Positions 8,171 through 17,979 are shown, counted from the first letter of the stretch. The stretch: DNA of 64,000 nt from Candidatus Bathyarchaeota archaeon (GCA_026014595.1 JAOZHY010000016.1:1-64000); one strand, 5' to 3'. Numbers and translations are program-made. Notes: a model not told the origin generated them from the letters alone.

Positions 8171-9453
8171 GAATCTGGAAAGCCTCGGCACTGCCGCCAG
8201 ACTGGTTCAAAAGACAACCGACAAGCGACAAATTGGATGAGCGAATCGAAAACGACGTCAAAGCCATAATCACAAAAGTGGTGAAGGGCGGCGATTCAGC
8301 ACTGGTTGAGCTTACCGAGAAATTCGACAAAGCACGCGTAGACGCCAAAAACCTCCGAGTCACCGCCGCAGAAATCGAAGAAGCCTATCGTGCGGTCGCA
8401 GCGGAGCAGGTTTCCGCCTTAAAATTTATGAAAACCAAAGTAGCCGCCTTCGAGAAACGCGTCTTGGAACGCGCGGAATTCTCGACTTCCAAAGATGGCA
8501 TCACGATTAAAAGCGCACTGCGACCAATCGAGAGCGTCGGCTGCTACGTTCCAGGTGGACAAGCGTCGTATCCAAGCACTCTGGTCATGACTGCGGTTCC
8601 AGCAAAAGTGGCAGGGGTTCCCAGAGTGGTGGTTTGTTCGCCGCCCAACGCTGAAGGCAAAGTTAACCCGTTGGTTCTGGTAGCCGCTGACATCTGCGGT
8701 GTGGACGAAGTCTACAGGGTTGGGGGCGCTCAAGCCATCGCCGCCTTGGCTTACGGCACAGAAACAATCCGTCCAGTGAAGAAAATCGTGGGTCCAGGCA
8801 GCAAGTACGTAACGGTGGCGAAGATACTCGTTTCAAAGGATGTGGCGATTGACATGCCCGCTGGTCCCAGCGAAGTCCTCGTTCTGGCAGATGAGACAGC
8901 GAACCCGCGGCTAATCGCTTTGGACATGATTTCTCAGGCTGAACACGGCGCAGACAGCGTCGCTGGGCTGATCACCACCTCAGAGAAGCTTGCAGAAGAG
9001 GTGCAGGGTTTGCTGGCGGAAACTGCTGCCTCCGTGGAGCGTGGCGAAATCGTTGCGAAAGCGCTGGAGAGGTACGGTTTCATAATCACCTGCAAAGACA
9101 TGGCTGAGGCGGTTGAGTTGGCGAATGCCTTTGCTCCTGAACACATCGAAATCATGACCCGGAACCCTGACAAAGTAGCGAAGAAAATCACGTCAGCTGG
9201 GCTTATCCTTGTTGGCGCGTGCAGTCCCGTCGCGTTGAGCGATTACGCAAGCGGCACCAACCACGTTTTGCCCACAGGCGGGTTTGGAAGCGTCTATTCA
9301 GGCTTGTCGGCGCTCGACTTCACAAGAAGAGTCAGCATAGTCGAGAGCTCAAAGGAAGGATTGCAAAGCGTGCAGAAACACGTTAAGGTTATGACGGAAG
9401 CAGAGAATCTTCCCAATCACTACAAAGCTGTGGCAGCGAGGTTTGAAAAATGA
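8149..9453 (+). CDS. hisD: Histidinol dehydrogenase
   Basis: This NAD- and zinc-dependent enzyme performs the last two oxidations, L-histidinol to L-histidine. The ORF track starts at 8008, but the extra 47 residues overlap hisG and look random. The ATG at 8149 (MPKQAQVRIWKASALPPDWF) gives 434 residues, the family's normal size. Diagnostic segments are GPGSKYVTVAK, DMPAGPSEVLV, SQAEHGADS and FAPEHIEIM, which supply substrate and zinc ligands. The start overlaps hisG by 22 bp, and the stop overlaps hisC as ATGA, so coupled translation is likely. Confidence 0.95.
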   Translation: MPKQAQVRIWKASALPPDWFKRQPTSDKLDERIENDVKAIITKVVKGGDSALVELTEKFDKARVDAKNLRVTAAEIEEAYRAVAAEQVSALKFMKTKVAAFEKRVLERAEFSTSKDGITIKSALRPIESVGCYVPGGQASYPSTLVMTAVPAKVAGVPRVVVCSPPNAEGKVNPLVLVAADICGVDEVYRVGGAQAIAALAYGTETIRPVKKIVGPGSKYVTVAKILVSKDVAIDMPAGPSEVLVLADETANPRLIALDMISQAEHGADSVAGLITTSEKLAEEVQGLLAETAASVERGEIVAKALERYGFIITCKDMAEAVELANAFAPEHIEIMTRNPDKVAKKITSAGLILVGACSPVALSDYASGTNHVLPTGGFGSVYSGLSALDFTRRVSIVESSKEGLQSVQKHVKVMTEAENLPNHYKAVAARFEK

Positions 9454-10565
9454 ACACGAAATGCAAGAAGTGGCTGGAGCAGAAACTGGCGAAGATAGGG
9501 GCACTCGAAAGCTATGCACCTGAAAAAACCATCGAAAACGTAGCGAAACAGTACGGGCTGTCTCCTGCCGACGTCGTGAAGCTGAACTTTAACGAAAACC
9601 TGTACATGCCAAGGGAGAAGTTGGTGGCGCTTCTGAAGGAGGTTGCAGACGAATGCGACTTACGGCTTTATCCGCAGGAGGAAGAGGAGAAACTGCGCGA
9701 AGCGATAGGTGAATACCTTAAGTTGCCGCAAGCTTGCGTCGCCGTCGGGAACTCAAGCGACGAAGTCATGGACAGGATTATTCGGTTGTTCTTGGAGCGA
9801 GGCGACCGGGCAGTCACTTTTGCGCCCACGTTCAGCGTCTTCAGATACAGCGTGAAGTACCAAGGCGCGGAGTACGTTGCGGTGCCGCTTCGAGAGGGCT
9901 TCACGCTTGATGTCGAGGCGATGCGTGCCGCGTTCACGCCTGAAACGAAGCTGCTTTACCTCTGCTCGCCCAACAACCCGACTGGCAACCAGTTTGAACA
10001 AGACGCGGTTGAGGCGTTGATTGAAGACTTCCCAGGGTTGGTCATGGTCGACGAGGCGTATGGTGAGTACGCGGATTATTCCGTGGTGCCGTTGATAGAC
10101 AAGTACGAGAACCTCGTAGTGCTGCGGACGTTCTCGAAAGCCTTCGGCTTGGCAGGGCTCAGGCTCGGCTACGCTGTGGCTAACCCGTTGCTGGCGAACG
10201 CTGTTAACAAGATTCCCGCACCTTACGCGATTAACGTTGTATCGTTGACGATGGGCAGAAAGCTGCTGGAGAACGCAAACGTGGTCAGGGAAGCGGTTGC
10301 GGCGTTGAAGACGGAACGGGGGAAACTGATAAACAGACTGAACGAGATAAGAGGTGTGGAAGCGTTCGATTCGCGGACAAACTTCGTGCTGTTCAACACC
10401 GCCAAGCCGTATGAGGATGTTTACGTGAACATGCTGAAGCGTGGCTTAATCCTTAAGAAGCTTGGGAAACTGTTGATGTACGAGAACTGCCTCAGAGCCA
10501 CGGTGGGGCTGCCCGAGATGAACGCCAAACTCCTAAACGCGTTAAACGAGTACATGGGTGACTAA
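9450..10565 (+). CDS. hisC: Histidinol-phosphate aminotransferase
   Basis: This is a PLP-dependent transferase that converts imidazole-acetol phosphate and glutamate to histidinol phosphate. It has 371 residues of aminotransferase fold type I. The PLP-anchoring lysine is in RTFSKAFGLAGLRLGYAV, the cofactor phosphate site is near AVGNSSDEVMDRI, and the CSPNNPTGNQ and MVDEAYGEYAD motifs are present. Its ATG overlaps the hisD stop by four bases. Homologues can also take aromatic substrates, but the operon settles the main role. Confidence 0.95.
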   Translation: MNTKCKKWLEQKLAKIGALESYAPEKTIENVAKQYGLSPADVVKLNFNENLYMPREKLVALLKEVADECDLRLYPQEEEEKLREAIGEYLKLPQACVAVGNSSDEVMDRIIRLFLERGDRAVTFAPTFSVFRYSVKYQGAEYVAVPLREGFTLDVEAMRAAFTPETKLLYLCSPNNPTGNQFEQDAVEALIEDFPGLVMVDEAYGEYADYSVVPLIDKYENLVVLRTFSKAFGLAGLRLGYAVANPLLANAVNKIPAPYAINVVSLTMGRKLLENANVVREAVAALKTERGKLINRLNEIRGVEAFDSRTNFVLFNTAKPYEDVYVNMLKRGLILKKLGKLLMYENCLRATVGLPEMNAKLLNALNEYMGD

Positions 10566-10567
10566 AC

Positions 10568-11143
10568 ATGAGAAAGGATGAAGTGTACAGGAAAACGAAG
10601 GAAACAGAAGTCAGCGTAAAAGTAAACCTCGACGGAGAAGGAAAAGCCGACACAGACACAGGTGTGCCCTTCCTAGACCACATGATAACCTCGCTGGCGA
10701 CACACGGCATGATAGACATAACCGCCAAAGTCAAGGGCGACCTGAGGCACCACTCGGTTGAAGACCTCGCCATCGGCTTGGGCGAAGCGTTGAACAAGGC
10801 ATTGGGCGCCAGAGAAGGAATCGCACGGTTCGGAAGCGCAGCGGCGCCCATGGACTGCTCCCTCGCGTTTGCAGCAGTAGACCTCGTCAAACGCCCATAC
10901 TTCAAAATCGACCTGAAACTCCGCGGCAAAAAAGTCGAAGACATGCCCACAGAAGACATCAACCACTTTTTCGAGTCGCTGGCAACTTCGCTTTGCGCCA
11001 ACGTCCACGTGTTCGTCCAGTACGGCAGCAACGACCACCACAAGGCGGAAGCCGCCGTCAAAGCCCTTGCGCTGTCGTTGAGGCAAGCGGTAGCAATTGA
11101 CCCGAGGCGGAAAGGAGTGCCAAGTTCCAAGGGAGTAATCTGA
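10568..11143 (+). CDS. hisB: Imidazoleglycerol-phosphate dehydratase
   Basis: This manganese enzyme dehydrates imidazole-glycerol phosphate to imidazole-acetol phosphate. The 191-residue length is that of the monofunctional HisB, without the phosphatase domain of enteric bacteria. The two metal-binding His clusters are visible in FLDHMITSLATHG and HHSVEDLAIGLGEALN, and again near GSNDHHKAEAAVKAL. It starts two bases after the hisC stop and shares its last base with hisH. A separate histidinol phosphatase is not seen in this operon. Confidence 0.95.
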   Translation: MRKDEVYRKTKETEVSVKVNLDGEGKADTDTGVPFLDHMITSLATHGMIDITAKVKGDLRHHSVEDLAIGLGEALNKALGAREGIARFGSAAAPMDCSLAFAAVDLVKRPYFKIDLKLRGKKVEDMPTEDINHFFESLATSLCANVHVFVQYGSNDHHKAEAAVKALALSLRQAVAIDPRRKGVPSSKGVI

Positions 11144-11748
11144 TGCCTGAAGCAGTGATTTTCGATTATGGAGTCGGCAACCTCCTAAGCCTCAAGTGCG
11201 CGTTGGAAAAGGTTGGGTTAGACGCGAGAATCACCGTTTCACCGAAGCAGTTGCAGAAAGCGGACGCTATCGCGCTGCCAGGCGTGGGAAACTTTTCCGC
11301 CGCCGTCACCAAACTCGACGCGGTAAAAGAAACGCTGTTGGACGCTGTGGACAGCGGCACACCACTAATCGGAATATGCCTTGGCTTACAGCTTTTCTTC
11401 CCAGAAAGCGAAGAAGGACCCGGGAAAGGCTTGGGACTTTTCGAGGGCAAAACCGTCAGGCTCCAAGGTTCCGTGAAGGTGCCGCACATGGGCTGGAACA
11501 CGCTTCGCATAGTGAAGCCGAACGCGTTTTTCGACGGCGTCGCGGACGAGTCTTACGTGTACTTCGTGCACTCGCTTTACCCCGTGCCCGAGGACAAGAA
11601 GATAGTGACTGCAGAAACAGAGTACGGCACCACGTTCACTTCAGCCATAGCCAGCCGCAACGTTTTTGGCACTCAGTTTCACCCCGAAAAATCAGGCGAT
11701 GTAGGCTTAACGATTCTAAAGAACTTTGCGAAAACAGTAAAAAGGTGA
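11143..11748 (+). CDS. hisH: Imidazole glycerol phosphate synthase, glutaminase subunit
   Basis: This class I glutamine amidotransferase releases ammonia to HisF for making imidazole-glycerol phosphate and AICAR. It has 201 residues. The nucleophile Cys is in IGICLGLQLFF, and the catalytic His-Glu pair is in TQFHPEKSGD. It starts on the last base of hisB. Its stop codon lies inside the AAGGTGA Shine-Dalgarno of hisA, so termination and re-initiation are probably linked. Confidence 0.95.
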   Translation: MPEAVIFDYGVGNLLSLKCALEKVGLDARITVSPKQLQKADAIALPGVGNFSAAVTKLDAVKETLLDAVDSGTPLIGICLGLQLFFPESEEGPGKGLGLFEGKTVRLQGSVKVPHMGWNTLRIVKPNAFFDGVADESYVYFVHSLYPVPEDKKIVTAETEYGTTFTSAIASRNVFGTQFHPEKSGDVGLTILKNFAKTVKR

Positions 11749-11755
11749 CGCAATA

Positions 11756-12481
11756 TTGCAAGTAATTCCAGCCATCGACCTGATGAACGGCAAAGTCGTC
11801 CGCCTGTCACGCGGCGACCCAAAAACCGCCAAAACATATGCTCAGTTCGGCGGTCCATTGGAAACGGCGAAGAAGTGGAAGCAAGACGGCGCCAAGAAGC
11901 TGCACATCATCGATTTGGACGCGGCATTGGGTGCAGGCGACAACCTCGCAGTCATCGCGGAAATCGCGCGAAGCGTGTCGTTGCCCATTCAGGTTGGCGG
12001 CGGCATCCGAACCGTTGAGGCTGCCGAGAAACTTCTCGCTTCAGGAATCAGCCAGGTTATTCTTGGCGCGCTCGCATTCAACGATCCAGAGGCGATACCG
12101 CGGATTCGGGAAAGGTTCAGCGCGGAATCCGTAATCGTTGCCTTAGACAACAAGGACGGCAGAATAATGGTTGAGGGATGGCAAACTCCGACTGCCCTTA
12201 ACGTGCGAGAGGCGCTGCAAAAGTTCACCACACTCAGCGTCAAGACATTTCTTGTCACGTCGATAGCGAAGGACGGCATGCTCTCTGGACCCGACGTTGA
12301 AACGCTTAAAGAAGCATGCACGTACCAAGGCATCGAGGTTATCGCAGCAGGCGGCATAAGAAGCCTATACGATTTGGCAGTACTGAAGCGGATCGGCGTG
12401 GCGGGCGTGGTCATAGGCAAAGCACTCTACGAGGGCAGATTCACTCTGAAAGACGCCATAAACGCGGCAGGAGGTTCTTAG
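11756..12481 (+). CDS. hisA: ProFAR isomerase
   Basis: This enzyme isomerises N'-formimino-phosphoribosyl-AICAR-ribonucleotide (ProFAR) to the ribulosyl form (PRFAR). It is a 241-residue (beta/alpha)8 barrel with the half-barrel phosphate motifs [16 protein letters not shown] and [16 protein letters not shown], and the catalytic Asp in [15 protein letters not shown]. The start is TTG at 11756, placed 7 nt after a perfect AAGGTGA; no ATG or GTG lies near. This layout is the same as that of the CTG-start gene at 59871. hisF begins 3 bp after the stop. Confidence 0.93.
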   Translation: MQVIPAIDLMNGKVVRLSRGDPKTAKTYAQFGGPLETAKKWKQDGAKKLHIIDLDAALGAGDNLAVIAEIARSVSLPIQVGGGIRTVEAAEKLLASGISQVILGALAFNDPEAIPRIRERFSAESVIVALDNKDGRIMVEGWQTPTALNVREALQKFTTLSVKTFLVTSIAKDGMLSGPDVETLKEACTYQGIEVIAAGGIRSLYDLAVLKRIGVAGVVIGKALYEGRFTLKDAINAAGGS

Positions 12482-12483
12482 CA

Positions 12484-13287
12484 GTGCCGCTTGCGAAACG
12501 TATAGTGCCCTGCTTGGACGTGACCTGCGGCAGAGTGGTTAAAGGCATAAATTTCCTGAACCTGAAAAACGCGGGCGACCCTGTAGAACTGGCGAAGCGC
12601 TACTCAGATGAGGGCGCGGACGAACTGGTTTTCCTCGACATAACCGCCTCCGCGGATAACAGGAACATACTGCGCGGCGTCGTGGAAGGCGTCGCCAGAG
12701 CCATAAGCATCCCGTTCACGGTGGGCGGCGGAATCCGCAACGTCTCCGACGCCCGTCTGGTGCTGTGCAGCGGCGCGGACAAGGTTTCAGTAAACACAGC
12801 GGCGGTTGAGAATCCTCAGGTGATAACACGGCTTGCGGACGTGTTCGGACAGCAGTGCGTGGTCGTGGCCATTGACGCGAAAAGAAGGCGCTACAAGGCA
12901 GAGGGCAAGATAACCGTGGAAACCCGCGAGGGACCAGTATGGTTTGAGGTGTACACTTACGGGGGAAGAAAGCCCACGGGAATAGACGCTGTTGGCTGGG
13001 CGCTGCGGGCTGCGGAGCTCGGCGCCGGCGAGTTTCTGGTAACTTCGATGGACAGGGACGGCACCGAAGACGGCTACGACATCGAGTTGACGCGTGTCAT
13101 TTCTGAGCGCGTTAAAGTTCCAGTCATTGCAAGCGGCGGCGCAGGCATACCTGAGCATTTTCTTGAAGTTTTCACGAAGGGCAAGGCAGATGCGGCGCTG
13201 GCGGCATCGGTTTTCCACTACAACAAGTATCCTGTCCAAGTTGTGAAAAAGTTCTTGCGGGAGCAGGGGGTGAATGTGAGACCATGA
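12484..13287 (+). CDS. hisF: Imidazole glycerol phosphate synthase, cyclase subunit
   Basis: HisF uses ammonia from HisH to convert PRFAR to imidazole-glycerol phosphate and AICAR. The ORF track begins at 12316 with a tail that overlaps hisA. The GTG at 12484, behind a GGAGG, gives the conserved start [20 protein letters not shown]. The resulting 267 residues form a barrel with active-site Asp in PCLDV and in TSMDRDGT, and phosphate loops VGGGIRN and [11 protein letters not shown]. It overlaps hisI by four bases. Confidence 0.95.
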   Translation: MPLAKRIVPCLDVTCGRVVKGINFLNLKNAGDPVELAKRYSDEGADELVFLDITASADNRNILRGVVEGVARAISIPFTVGGGIRNVSDARLVLCSGADKVSVNTAAVENPQVITRLADVFGQQCVVVAIDAKRRRYKAEGKITVETREGPVWFEVYTYGGRKPTGIDAVGWALRAAELGAGEFLVTSMDRDGTEDGYDIELTRVISERVKVPVIASGGAGIPEHFLEVFTKGKADAALAASVFHYNKYPVQVVKKFLREQGVNVRP

Positions 13288-13619
13288 CGAACGAGGAACT
13301 GCTGAAAAAGCTGGATTTCAAGAAGGGCAACGGACTCATCCCAGTGGTCGTGCAAGACGCCGAGTCCAAAGCACTGCTTATGCTGGCTTACGTCAACGAG
13401 GAAGCCCTAGAGAAGACGCTGAAGACGGGTTACGCGCACTATTGGAGCCGTTCACGCGGCAAACTGTGGATGAAGGGCGAAACCTCAGGACACACGCAAA
13501 AAATCAAGCGCGTCGTGGCAGACTGCGACTACGACACGCTGTTGTATGTGGTAGAGCAGAAAGGACCAGTATGCCACACAGGCGCAGAAACGTGCTTCCA
13601 CCACGAGTTTGAGTGCTAG
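13284..13619 (+). CDS. hisI: Phosphoribosyl-AMP cyclohydrolase
   Basis: This zinc and magnesium enzyme opens the adenine ring of phosphoribosyl-AMP. It has 111 residues, the size of the single-function enzyme, with the conserved [20 protein letters not shown], the metal site [14 protein letters not shown], and CHTGAETCF with zinc-ligand cysteines. It is the last gene of the operon and starts within the hisF stop (ATGA). The HisE pyrophosphohydrolase that often accompanies or is fused to HisI is absent here. Confidence 0.95.
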   Translation: MTNEELLKKLDFKKGNGLIPVVVQDAESKALLMLAYVNEEALEKTLKTGYAHYWSRSRGKLWMKGETSGHTQKIKRVVADCDYDTLLYVVEQKGPVCHTGAETCFHHEFEC

Positions 13620-13625
13620 CCGAGA

Positions 13626-13631
13626 TTTTTT
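13626..13631 (+). terminator. T-run after the his operon
   Basis: A TTTTTT run begins seven bases after the hisI stop, as expected of archaeal intrinsic termination, which relies on U-tracts. The next gene is on the opposite strand, so an end of transcription is needed here. Confidence 0.35.
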
Positions 13632-13714
13632 AGGCTCTGCTGCTGGGGAAATGCTTCCTCTCTACCCTCTATAGATTTCTGCAATGAACCTCTATTAGGC
13701 TCCAAATATGCTGG

Positions 13715-14539
13715 TTAGCCGCTTTCCTCGTTCAGAAAAGCAAGGACGTCTTCGTCAAACTTTTTTCCCATAATATTCATGTGACCCTTGCCTTCGTAAA
13801 GGACAAGCTTAGCATTCGGGATTTCAGCCGCTGTTTCACGGAACCGCTCCACTGGGCAATAGTAGTCTTTGTCGCCGCCAATCACCAGTGTAGGCGCTTT
13901 AATCTCCGCAAGCCTGTTTTTTGAGTTATGCGCCATTTCCGCCTTGCCTTCCACAAGCAAATCTACAGGATTGCCGACTGTGAGCCACATTAAAGGAGCA
14001 ATGTAACCCATGAAAAACTTCATGAACGCTTTCGTTATTCTGCCACCTTCTATTAGGGGATACATAGTTTTGAGAGCCTCCCTCTTTTTGCCTTCACTAA
14101 GCAGCTGCGCATATTTCATGTCTAATTCGTTTCCTTCCTCGCTGAATCTGTAAACAGACATGGCAATGACTAAGCGGCGGATTAGTTCAGGGTGGTCAGC
14201 GGCCAAATGTTGCGCAATCAACCCGCCATACGACATGCCCATCACATCAACAGGTCCACCATCAAACTCGTCTCTGATTATTGCCGCATAGTCTTCAGCC
14301 ATATCTCGTGTGGTGTAACTCTGTGGAAGCTCATTCTTCCTGGACATGGCGTAAATCACAAAATTCTTGGATAGGTGCTTAAATTGACCAAACACTCGAA
14401 TCATGAAGCCTGATGGAAGAGTGATGCCGGGTCCACCGCTGAAAACAAGCAAGGATTTCTCGCCTTCACCGAAGCAGACATAAGGAACCCCGTTGCTAAA
14501 CACTCCTTTCTCAACCATAATTCTAAACTCCGCAACCAT
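13715..14539 (-). CDS. Alpha/beta hydrolase
   Basis: This is a 274-residue alpha/beta-hydrolase. The nucleophile elbow is GMSYGG, with Ser near residue 104. The acid is probably the Asp in GGDKDYYCP, and the catalytic His is in EGKGHMNIM near the C-terminus. An oxyanion-hole type HG-equivalent is seen as FSGGPG, a sequence shared with proline iminopeptidases and related esterases. The substrate cannot be told from sequence. It stands alone on the minus strand between the his operon and the radical SAM genes. Confidence 0.8.
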   Translation of the reverse strand: MVAEFRIMVEKGVFSNGVPYVCFGEGEKSLLVFSGGPGITLPSGFMIRVFGQFKHLSKNFVIYAMSRKNELPQSYTTRDMAEDYAAIIRDEFDGGPVDVMGMSYGGLIAQHLAADHPELIRRLVIAMSVYRFSEEGNELDMKYAQLLSEGKKREALKTMYPLIEGGRITKAFMKFFMGYIAPLMWLTVGNPVDLLVEGKAEMAHNSKNRLAEIKAPTLVIGGDKDYYCPVERFRETAAEIPNAKLVLYEGKGHMNIMGKKFDEDVLAFLNEESG

Positions 14540-14734
14540 TTACCTCTCTGACAAATAAGCCTTAGTACCTTTCGGCACTGTTATCATCAGCGATAGCTAA
14601 AAAATTGTCTGCGCCGCTGCTGCGCATTCTCAGTGTCAAGCGTCGATGAGGGGCTAATAGTTTTTAAGAAATAAGCTTCATATTATGAGTGAAGTTCACA
14701 CCAGAAGCGTTTTAGCAGAATAAGGTGAAGTTGC

Positions 14735-15790
14735 ATGTCTCTGCATGAAGCCATGCTCTACGAAAGGCAAGCTGACCGAAAAGTCAAATGCTGCCTGTGC
14801 GCTCGTCGCTGCCTCATAAGCGACGGCTCAACTGGGTTCTGCTTGGTCCGCAAAAACGAGGGCGGAACACTTTTCACTATCAACTATGCTAAGGCTGTTT
14901 CCGCGGGTGTCGACCCGATAAGTAAGAAGCCGCTTTCGCATTTTAACCCTGGCTCGCTGGTTATGTCCATTGCGGCGACGGGATGCAATTTCCGCTGTCA
15001 ATTCTGTGACAACTGGATGATAAGCCAAGACCGCGAAGTGGCGGGCAACATTTTTCCACCAGCCGCGGTCGTGAAGACAGCGCGAGAGCGTAACTGTCAG
15101 GGAATAAGCTACACGTACACGGAACCAACGATATTCATGGAATATGCATACGACACGGCAAAAATTGCGCGCGAAGCAGGGCTATTCAACACGTTTGTAA
15201 CGAACGGATACATGACACCTGAAGCCGTGAAGACCATCGCGCCATACCTAGACGCGGCGACAGTGGACTTCAAAGGCGGAGGAGACCCAGACTTCTACAA
15301 GAGCGTTTCCACAGTGCCCGACGTCAAGCCGATTTATGAGACGCTGAAGGAGCTGAAGGGAAACGGCGTTCACGTAGAAATCACGAACCTGGTCATCCCG
15401 AAAATCGGAGACTCGATGGAAAAGATAAAGGAACTGGCAACTTGGATTAGGGACACGCTGGGCAGAGATACGCCTTTCCACCTGCTGCGTTTCCACCCAG
15501 ACTACAAGATGACAACAATCCCAGCCACATCCATCGAAACCATGGAACACGCATACATGACTGCAAAAGACGCCGGCCTCAATTACACCTATCTTGGAAA
15601 CGTGCCAGGACATCCAGCTGAGAACACCTATTGCCCGAACTGCAACGAACTTTTAATTAAGCGGTATAGCTTCGAGATTACACGCTGGAACCTCACGAAG
15701 GACATGCGCTGCCCAGTCTGCGGAACCACCATTCCCATAAAGGGCACGTTTCATCCTGCGGGCGGAGGTTTTCCATACGCCCTGTTTTAA
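14735..15790 (+). CDS. amrS: AmmeMemoRadiSam-type radical SAM protein
   Basis: This 351-residue protein has an N-terminal CCLCARRCLISDGSTGFC segment, followed by the radical SAM cluster motif CNFRCQFCDNW near residue 90. It ends with a zinc-like CPNCNELL...CPVCGTT pair. This layout matches the PflA-like radical SAM member of the AMMECR1-MEMO1-radical SAM trio found across archaea and bacteria. Its chemistry is not established. The AMMECR1 and MEMO partners are not in this window. A second related radical SAM gene follows 31 bp later in the same direction. Confidence 0.85.
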   Translation: MSLHEAMLYERQADRKVKCCLCARRCLISDGSTGFCLVRKNEGGTLFTINYAKAVSAGVDPISKKPLSHFNPGSLVMSIAATGCNFRCQFCDNWMISQDREVAGNIFPPAAVVKTARERNCQGISYTYTEPTIFMEYAYDTAKIAREAGLFNTFVTNGYMTPEAVKTIAPYLDAATVDFKGGGDPDFYKSVSTVPDVKPIYETLKELKGNGVHVEITNLVIPKIGDSMEKIKELATWIRDTLGRDTPFHLLRFHPDYKMTTIPATSIETMEHAYMTAKDAGLNYTYLGNVPGHPAENTYCPNCNELLIKRYSFEITRWNLTKDMRCPVCGTTIPIKGTFHPAGGGFPYALF

Positions 15791-15824
15791 TACGTGCTTA
15801 AGCATTGATTATATGTAGAGAGTG

Positions 15825-16913
15825 ATGTGGAGACTTCTGAGACCCGACGCTACCACCGTCATCGATGACGCGGTGGTACGGAAAAGTTTGGCCCGATACT
15901 TCGCCGTTATGCAGGACAAGAAAACAGCAAAGTTTCTAATCGCAAAGAAGCTCCCAGCCGATTTCAGCAAGAGCGATTCGTTAGATGCGCTTTGGAAGCA
16001 GCATGAGCGATGCGTTGAGGAGTTCCGTGTGATGGAGCAGACGGTTGATGCGAGCGAAGATTTCAGCGAAATCCCAACACCAGAAAAGTCCTATTTTGAC
16101 CTGAAAATCGAAATCGCAAACCGAATCATGCGGAGCTGCCATTTTTGCAATCGCCGATGTGGCGCCGATAGGACAAGGAGCAAGCGGGGCTACTGCGGCT
16201 GCGGCGACACGATGACGGTTTCAAGCATCTTTGAACACATGGGCGAAGAACCGGAGCTCGTGCCCAGCGGAACCATATTCACCATGGGCTGCACCATGCG
16301 CTGCCGCCACTGCCAAAACTGGACCATCAGCCAATGGAAGGAACCCGGCGCCGAAAGCAAGCCAGAAGAATTGGCGCTGGAAGTGACACGTTTGCGTTTA
16401 AACGGCTGCAGAAATGTGAACCTCGTGGGCGGAGAGCCCACACCCTGGCTTCAGCAGTGGCTGGAAACCTTCAAGCATGTAAGCGTTAGCGTGCCTGTGG
16501 TATGGAACTCCAACACCTACTACAACGCAGAAACCGCCAAACTCCTCGCAGGCTTCGCGGACGTTTACCTCTTAGACTTCAAGTACGGACCCGGCGACTG
16601 CGCGGAGAGAATCTCAGATGCCCCAGATTATTGGCAAGTGTGCACCAGCAACCATTTGGAAGCCAAACAGCACGGCGAACTGATAATACGAGTGCTGGTT
16701 CTGCCAAACCATCTGGAGTGCTGCACCAAGCCAACGCTCAAATGGATAGCTGAGAACCTTGGCGCCGAAACAAGAGTCAACCTGATGTTCCAGTACAGAC
16801 CCGAATGGCGCGCCCACGAAATCTCAGAACTGCGCAGGAGGCTCACAGAAGACGAGCGGAAAAGAGCCGTTGAACTGGCTGAGAAAGCAGAATTAAAAAA
16901 TTATATCACGTGA
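15825..16913 (+). CDS. PflA/PflX-like radical SAM protein
   Basis: This is a 362-residue radical SAM protein. The cluster motif is GCTMRCRHCQNWTISQ near residue 162. It is preceded by a CHFCNRRCGADRTRSKRGYCGC cysteine segment like that of PflX-type proteins, and by about 100 residues with no recognised match. The ORF track begins at GTG 15822, but the ATG one codon later is as likely. It probably shares a transcript with the AmrS-like gene upstream. Substrate unknown; activase or maturase roles are common in this subgroup. Confidence 0.75.
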   Translation: MWRLLRPDATTVIDDAVVRKSLARYFAVMQDKKTAKFLIAKKLPADFSKSDSLDALWKQHERCVEEFRVMEQTVDASEDFSEIPTPEKSYFDLKIEIANRIMRSCHFCNRRCGADRTRSKRGYCGCGDTMTVSSIFEHMGEEPELVPSGTIFTMGCTMRCRHCQNWTISQWKEPGAESKPEELALEVTRLRLNGCRNVNLVGGEPTPWLQQWLETFKHVSVSVPVVWNSNTYYNAETAKLLAGFADVYLLDFKYGPGDCAERISDAPDYWQVCTSNHLEAKQHGELIIRVLVLPNHLECCTKPTLKWIAENLGAETRVNLMFQYRPEWRAHEISELRRRLTEDERKRAVELAEKAELKNYIT

Positions 16914-16928
16914 AAATGAGGCTAAGCA

Positions 16929-17699
16929 CTAATTGAAACGGAAAGCAGGTTCAGCAGCAACCGACATCAGCAGTTTCTCAGCGTTTTCTTCTTGCTCTTT
17001 TGTTCCGCTGACGGCCAGCCAGCAACAACCTTCTGCCCCGCAAACGCCCCCAGCTGCAATCAGTTCCGCAGTAGCGCCAGTTAAAAGCTGCACAGCCTCA
17101 ATCTCAGTGAACACTTGACCTGGCACTGGAAACAAGCGAAAGCCGCCTGCACCAGGCAAGTTTACCTTTTCCGCCAAGCAGAATAAATCGCTGCTTACGC
17201 GTTTCTCTAAGCCAACGGGCATAATCAGTCGAACCCGACGCCCTAAAACAGCCTGCAACGCCACTACAATGGTACCGGCTTTAGGATGACCTATAAGAAT
17301 AGCTGCCTGTTTTCTGTGCAGGTCCACCGCGTTTGCCCCCTTCAAAATTACGTCTCCTTCTTTGAGCTCGTCGATTACGTCAAAAATGGTCTTGCCTTTT
17401 CGCCATTTGCCTCTGGTTATTATCACGTCGCCGGGAAAATCGCTTTCATCAATCAATCTTCCTTCGGAGGTTACGGCGGAGCAAGGCGGCAAGGTAATTC
17501 CGCGGAAAAAACGTTTTCGAGAAAAACCCTCTGAAATCTCCAGCGATTTCAAAATTTCTTCAGCCACGTAACCGCTTGTAGTGCCTGCAATGATGGCGAC
17601 AGTCCCATTTTTTAGTGCCTCTGACACCGCCGTATGTGACACTAACGCTTTTGCGATTAGGCGTTTACCCGCAGACGGGGTAACCACAAATTGCTTCAA
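16929..17699 (-). CDS. Conserved protein of unknown function
   Basis: This 256-residue protein is not a family I can name with confidence. Visible features are [17 protein letters not shown] near residue 33, like the GTTS loop of DeoR C-terminal or ribose-5-phosphate isomerase-like folds; [10 protein letters not shown] near residue 117, reminiscent of the same fold; two Gly-rich segments ([11 protein letters not shown] and [13 protein letters not shown]); and a cysteine cluster in the latter that might bind metal. A sugar-phosphate or nucleotide ligand is a guess from the fold resemblance. It is transcribed convergently with the radical SAM pair. Confidence 0.6.
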   Translation of the reverse strand: MKQFVVTPSAGKRLIAKALVSHTAVSEALKNGTVAIIAGTTSGYVAEEILKSLEISEGFSRKRFFRGITLPPCSAVTSEGRLIDESDFPGDVIITRGKWRKGKTIFDVIDELKEGDVILKGANAVDLHRKQAAILIGHPKAGTIVVALQAVLGRRVRLIMPVGLEKRVSSDLFCLAEKVNLPGAGGFRLFPVPGQVFTEIEAVQLLTGATAELIAAGGVCGAEGCCWLAVSGTKEQEENAEKLLMSVAAEPAFRFN

Positions 17700-17979
17700 A
17701 CTCTATCCACTCCTCCACATCGAATATTCAACTATATTAACAGTCAACAGTAATTAAATATAAGTTCCTAAACCGACACGTTAACGTCTAGTTGAAATAG
17801 CTTCATTTTATGTAAAGGGGCGATAGATTGAGCCGAGCAGTAGTTCTAAGAAAAGCATTGTTTCACGGCCGCTTGCGCACTGCTTTAGAAGTTGTTAACA
17901 GCCGAAGCTCAATATGCTTGCACTGTTCCATTCTAAAAGTAAATAAATAAGCTGCGGATAAAAATAGAGAAACCTGAAC

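Noticed and set aside
11196-11765. ORF of 189 residues in another frame of hisH
   Set aside because: Arg-rich shadow frame of a well-supported gene.
17829-17951. Possible 40-residue ORF from a TTG before the surface-protein gene
   Set aside because: No ribosome site or recognisable features; too weak to call.
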